Notes under the pieces: generated by a model | The model's input: only the letters and a program-made list of their open reading frames with translations | Databases searched by the model: none | Told to the model about the DNA's origin: nothing | Translations under genes and position numbers: made by a program | Source: an uncultured Acidimicrobiales bacterium | GTDB lineage: Bacteria > Actinomycetota > Acidimicrobiia > Acidimicrobiales > Iamiaceae | Reading direction: 5' to 3' | Assembly (NCBI GenBank): GCA_937926025.1 | Contig: CALANQ010000292.1 | Coordinates: 1 to 16,219, forward strand | DNA length: 16,219 bases | Shown: piece by piece, positions 13,352-16,219 of the stretch | Position numbering within the stretch: position 1 is the stretch's first letter | Layout of the letters: each line of letters starts with the position of its first letter

Positions 13352-13801
13352 TCACGCACGGACGAAGACCGGGAGGTGACGGCCATCGGGCAGGGGCTCC
13401 CAGGCCACCCGGACCGGGTCGCCGATGGCCACGTCGGCCGCACCGACCGGGCCGTCGGCCGAGACGATCGAGGAGAGCATCCGGACGCCCTCGGGCAGGT
13501 CGACCAGCGCCACCACGTAGGGCGCCCGGCCCTTCATGCCCGCGTTGCCCGGCGAGGGCATCTCGCTGAGCGCGTAGACGGTGCCGGTGCCGGCCGCGGG
13601 CCGGAACTCCAGGTCGGTGCCGAGGCAGGACGGGCAGGCTTCGCGGGGGAAGTGGATGGCCCGCTCACAGGAACGGCACCACTGGATGACCAGCGAGCAG
13701 GAGCGGGTGGCGTCCCAGAACGGCTCGGCCGCCGGTGAGATCGGCGGCTGCTGGCGGTCGGGGGCGTCGTCGGGCGCCGGGATGACGAGCGGCTCGCTCA
13801 T
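13352..13801 (-). CDS. DUF35 zinc-ribbon/OB-fold acyl-CoA-binding protein
   Basis: A 149-residue stand-alone DUF35 protein. It has a rubredoxin-like zinc ribbon with four cysteines (C42-x2-C45 ... C56-x2-C59, in WCRSCERAIHFPREACPSC) and then an OB fold (about 68-149, GTGTVYALSEMP...). DUF35 proteins bind acyl-CoA or a phosphopantetheine arm and form complexes with thiolase-fold enzymes; ChsH2-Ltp2 in steroid breakdown and the archaeal thiolase-HMG-CoA synthase complex are known cases. The ATG at 13801 overlaps the stop of the upstream thiolase-fold gene as ATGA, so the two are made together, probably as a complex. It lacks the MaoC-like hydratase domain found in ChsH2. Confidence 0.92.
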   Translation of the reverse strand: MSEPLVIPAPDDAPDRQQPPISPAAEPFWDATRSCSLVIQWCRSCERAIHFPREACPSCLGTDLEFRPAAGTGTVYALSEMPSPGNAGMKGRAPYVVALVDLPEGVRMLSSIVSADGPVGAADVAIGDPVRVAWEPLPDGRHLPVFVRA

Positions 13802-14985
13802 GCCGTGGCCTCCGTGCCGAGGATGGTGGTGGACATGGCGGAGAGCACGCCGCCGCTGCCGTGGGCCAGCGCGACCTCGGCGCCGGCGACCTGGCGGGGG
13901 CCGCACTCGCCTCGCAGCTGCCGGACCGCCTCCACCAGCAGGAAGATGCCGAACATGCCCGGATGGGTGTAGGCGAGGCCGCCGCCGCTGGTGTTGGCCG
14001 GCAGGGCCCCGCCCGGGGCGAGCACGCCGTCGGCCACGTAGGCCCCGCCCTCGCCCTTGGCGCAGAACCCGAGGTCCTCCAGCAGGAGCAGCACGGTGAT
14101 GGTGAACGAGTCGTAGATCTGGGCGACGTCGATGTCGGCCGGGGTCAGCCCGGCCTGGGCGAACGCCAGCGGCCCCGACACGGCGGCACCGGTGGTGGTG
14201 AGGTCGGGCATCTCGCTGATCATGGCGTGGGTGTGGCAGGTGCCGGTGCCCAGCACGAGGGCCGGCGGCTTGCGCAGGGTGCGGGCCCGTTCGGTGCTGG
14301 TGAGCACCACGGCGCCGGCGCCGTCGGTGACCAGGCAGCAGTCGAGCTTGTGCAGCGGCGAGGCCTGCACCGGCGAGGCGAGGACGTCGTCGATGGTGAT
14401 GGGGTCCTGGAGCCGGGCTCGCGGGTTCATGGTGGCCCAGGTGCGGGTGTCCACGGCGATCTGGGCCAGCTGCTCGGCGGTGGTGCCGAACTGGTGCATG
14501 TGGCGGCTGGCGGCCAGGGCGTAGGCGCCCATCGGCATCCGCATGGCGTAGGGCTGCTCCCACTCGGCGGACGGCGTCGGCCCGGGGAGCGACTGCCGGC
14601 TGGTGTAGCCCCCGGCCCCCTTCTTGAACGACGAGCGGGGCGTGGCGGCGTAGACGACGACGGCAACATCGCACAGCCCGAGGCTGATGGCGGCGGCAGC
14701 GTGCTGGACGTGGATCTCGAAGCTGGACCCGCCGGTCTGGGTGGAGTCGGTCCAGCGGGGCGCGATCCCCAGGTACTCGGCCAGCTCCAGGGAGGCAGCC
14801 CACCCGGGGGTGGTGCACGTGAACAGGCCGTCGACGTCGGCGATGGTGAGCCCGGCGTCGTCGAGCGCCTCCCGGATGACCTGGACCTCTAGCGCCCGGA
14901 CGGTGCCGTCCAGCTCACCGGTCGGGGACACGGCGTCGGCCACCCCGACGATGGCCGCTGCGCCTCGCATCGATCGATCGACCAC
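13798..14985 (-). CDS. Thiolase-fold protein of the lipid-transfer/Ltp2 type
   Basis: A 395-residue thiolase-fold enzyme. The start is GTG 14985-14983, because AGGAG lies 8 nt before it; an in-frame ATG at 14970 is the alternative (390 residues). The position where thiolases carry the acyl-accepting cysteine reads STQTGGSSFEI (81-91): the cysteine is absent, with Gly85-Gly86 in its place. The C-terminal half keeps IYDSFT (290-295, Tyr291), GGGLAYTHPGMFG (334-346, Tyr339 and His341) and HGSGG (375-379). This matches Ltp2-type retro-aldolases, which cleave side-chain acyl-CoA intermediates with tyrosines and a DUF35 partner, better than a true thiolase. It overlaps the DUF35 gene by ATGA and is divergent from a cytochrome P450. 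Substrate unknown; sterol-like acyl-CoA is my inference. Confidence 0.88.
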   Translation of the reverse strand: MVDRSMRGAAAIVGVADAVSPTGELDGTVRALEVQVIREALDDAGLTIADVDGLFTCTTPGWAASLELAEYLGIAPRWTDSTQTGGSSFEIHVQHAAAAISLGLCDVAVVVYAATPRSSFKKGAGGYTSRQSLPGPTPSAEWEQPYAMRMPMGAYALAASRHMHQFGTTAEQLAQIAVDTRTWATMNPRARLQDPITIDDVLASPVQASPLHKLDCCLVTDGAGAVVLTSTERARTLRKPPALVLGTGTCHTHAMISEMPDLTTTGAAVSGPLAFAQAGLTPADIDVAQIYDSFTITVLLLLEDLGFCAKGEGGAYVADGVLAPGGALPANTSGGGLAYTHPGMFGIFLLVEAVRQLRGECGPRQVAGAEVALAHGSGGVLSAMSTTILGTEATA

Positions 14986-14988
14986 TCT

Positions 14989-15005
14989 TTGCACTCCTAC
15001 TGCAA
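14989..15005. promoter_or_regulatory. Inverted repeat in the thiolase-P450 divergent promoter
   Basis: TTGCA-N7-TGCAA (14989-15005), with a further TTGC (15009-15012) giving the overlapping repeat GCAA-CAA-TTGC. It lies in the 50-bp gap between the two divergent starts and overlaps the thiolase gene's ribosome site region, so one regulator could control both. It does not match the KstR consensus TnnAACnnGTTnnA. Confidence 0.5.
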
Positions 15006-15023
15006 CAATTGCCCGGAACACGG

Positions 15024-15029
15024 TATCGT
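15024..15029 (+). promoter_or_regulatory. Possible -10 element of the P450 gene
   Basis: TATCGT ends 6 nt before the P450 ATG, which would give a leaderless mRNA; no ribosome site better than AGGG is present. Same geometry as the candidates before murI and mec. Confidence 0.4.
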
Positions 15030-15035
15030 CAGGGC

Positions 15036-16219
15036 ATGAGCGACCCGGCACCGGCGACCGTCATCGGCCTGAACCCGTTCGAGCCGGGGTTCTACGACGA
15101 TCCGTACGCACAGTACGCGGCCATCCGCCAGGCGGACCCCATCAGCCAGACCGCGCTCGGTCCCTGGCTCATCACCCGCTGGGCCGACGTCCACACCCTC
15201 CTCCGCAAGCCCGGGACCAGCGTCGAGGAGCGCAACATCGATGTCGGCGGCCCCACCCGCCGCGAGCAGATGAACGAACGCCGCGTCCAGCAGGGCCAGG
15301 CGCCCCTCGAGCGCAGCCTCGCCATCTTGAACATCGACCCACCCGACCACACGCGCATCCGCAAGCTGGTGGCGAAGGCGTTCACGCCCCGGGCCGTCGA
15401 GCGCATCCGGTCCACCGCCGGCGATCTGGTCGACGGCATCCTCGACGACCTCGCCCAGCGCGGCGAGCCCATCGACCTCATCAGCGAGCTGGCCTTCCCC
15501 CTCCCCTTCGCCGTCATCAACGAGATGCTCGGCATGCCCGAGGGTGGCGACACCATCCAGCTCCGCACCTGGAGCCACACCATCACCCAGGTGCTCGACC
15601 CGCTGCTGGCCATGCAGCACCCCGACGAGATCATCGAGGCCTCGCTCAACATGCGCGGCGTCATCGCCGAAGCCATCGCGTGGAAGCGCACCCGAGACGA
15701 CGACGACATCCTCGCCGCCATGATCCATGCCGAAGAGGACGGCGAGCAGCTCACCGACGCGGAGCTGCTGGAGAACGTGATGCTCCTGTTCCTCGCCGGC
15801 CACGAGACCACGGTGAACCTCATCGGCAACGGCGTGAACGCCCTGCTCGACCACCCCGATCAGCTTCGCCGCCTGGTCGACGACCCGTCCCTCGACGCCA
15901 ACGCCGTCGAGGAGCTCCTGCGCTTCGACAGCCCGGTGCAGTTCTCCCGCCGCATCGCCCTGGAGCCGCTGGAGATCGAGGGCGTGGCCATCGCCCCCGG
16001 TGACCTGGTCATGACCTGCCTCGGCGCCGCCAACCGCGACCCCGCCAAGTTCGGTCCCGATGCCGCCGAGCTGCGCCTCGACCGCCCCGATGCCCGGGAG
16101 CACGTGTCGTTCGGCTCGGGGGTCCACCACTGCCTCGGCGCGGCGCTGGCCCGGCTGGAGGGCCAGGAGGCCATCGGCCGTCTGGTCCGCCGCTTCCCCG
16201 GGATGGAGCGCGCCGGTGC
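15036..16219 (+). CDS. Cytochrome P450 (3' end outside window)
   Basis: A soluble bacterial class I P450, 394 residues visible, so only a short C-terminal piece is missing. Motifs: the C-helix region DPPDHTRIRKLVAKAFTP (101-118), I-helix oxygen-activating AGHETT (254-259), K-helix E293-x-x-R296 (EELLRF), and the heme loop FGSGVHHCLG (359-368) with heme-ligand Cys366. These enzymes insert oxygen into C-H bonds and need a ferredoxin and reductase, neither of which is in the window. The ATG at 15036 begins MSDPAPATVIGLNPFEPGFYDDPY, a normal start. It is divergent from the thiolase-fold/DUF35 operon by 50 bp and may open the same lipid pathway by hydroxylating a substrate. The substrate cannot be read from the sequence. 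Confidence 0.95.
   Translation, partial: MSDPAPATVIGLNPFEPGFYDDPYAQYAAIRQADPISQTALGPWLITRWADVHTLLRKPGTSVEERNIDVGGPTRREQMNERRVQQGQAPLERSLAILNIDPPDHTRIRKLVAKAFTPRAVERIRSTAGDLVDGILDDLAQRGEPIDLISELAFPLPFAVINEMLGMPEGGDTIQLRTWSHTITQVLDPLLAMQHPDEIIEASLNMRGVIAEAIAWKRTRDDDDILAAMIHAEEDGEQLTDAELLENVMLLFLAGHETTVNLIGNGVNALLDHPDQLRRLVDDPSLDANAVEELLRFDSPVQFSRRIALEPLEIEGVAIAPGDLVMTCLGAANRDPAKFGPDAAELRLDRPDAREHVSFGSGVHHCLGAALARLEGQEAIGRLVRRFPGMERAG

Noticed and set aside
14968..14980. CGAT tandem repeat at the thiolase-fold gene start
   Set aside because: Three copies of a 4-mer are short, and it lies between two possible start codons inside the reading frame. Nothing suggests phase variation in such a short tract.

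Overview
The window is about 70% G+C and densely coded. Starts are often GTG, many genes have a -10-like hexamer only 6-9 nt before the start codon, the transfer-messenger RNA tag ends in ALAA, and a CarD regulator and a mec-cysM-murI-rph gene neighbourhood are present. Together these point to an actinobacterium, and a deep lineage such as Acidimicrobiia is my best guess (inference, not tested). I see no phage, plasmid, insertion-sequence or CRISPR signature. It looks like a chromosomal core/accessory mosaic.

Left part (1-6284). Genes rph (partial), murI, a CysM-type cysteine synthase and a Mec-type JAMM peptidase lie on the minus strand in the order known from the mycobacterial mec-cysO-cysM...murI...rph neighbourhood, but the cysO sulfur-carrier gene is missing between mec and cysM. 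A plus-strand cassette sits between cysM and murI: an OmpR-family response regulator, its sensor kinase, and a secreted repeat protein. Both the regulator gene and the secreted-protein gene are preceded by 7-bp direct repeats with an 11-bp period, each ending 10 bp before a possible -10. This suggests that the regulator controls itself and the secreted protein.

Middle part (6327-9606). smpB, a membrane-anchored protein of unknown function and the ssrA tmRNA lie in one plus-strand block, so both partners of trans-translation are here. A cytoplasmic serine beta-lactamase-like hydrolase follows and ends at a strong hairpin.

Right-middle part (9618-12756). A DUF305 membrane-anchored protein and a propeller-like lipoprotein overlap by one base on the minus strand. 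They diverge from a stearoyl-CoA-type fatty acid desaturase across a 325-bp structured intergenic region that holds a perfect 20-bp palindrome (probable TetR-type operator) and a 14-bp perfect hairpin.

Right part (12791-16219). CarD, then a DUF35 acyl-CoA-binding protein and a thiolase-fold partner that overlap by ATGA, all minus strand, diverge from a cytochrome P450 that runs off the window. The thiolase-fold protein lacks the usual nucleophilic cysteine and keeps two tyrosines, which resembles Ltp2-type retro-aldolases that work with DUF35 partners. With the P450 this suggests sterol or other lipid side-chain breakdown. Convergent gene pairs are separated by strong GC-rich hairpins without U-tracts.
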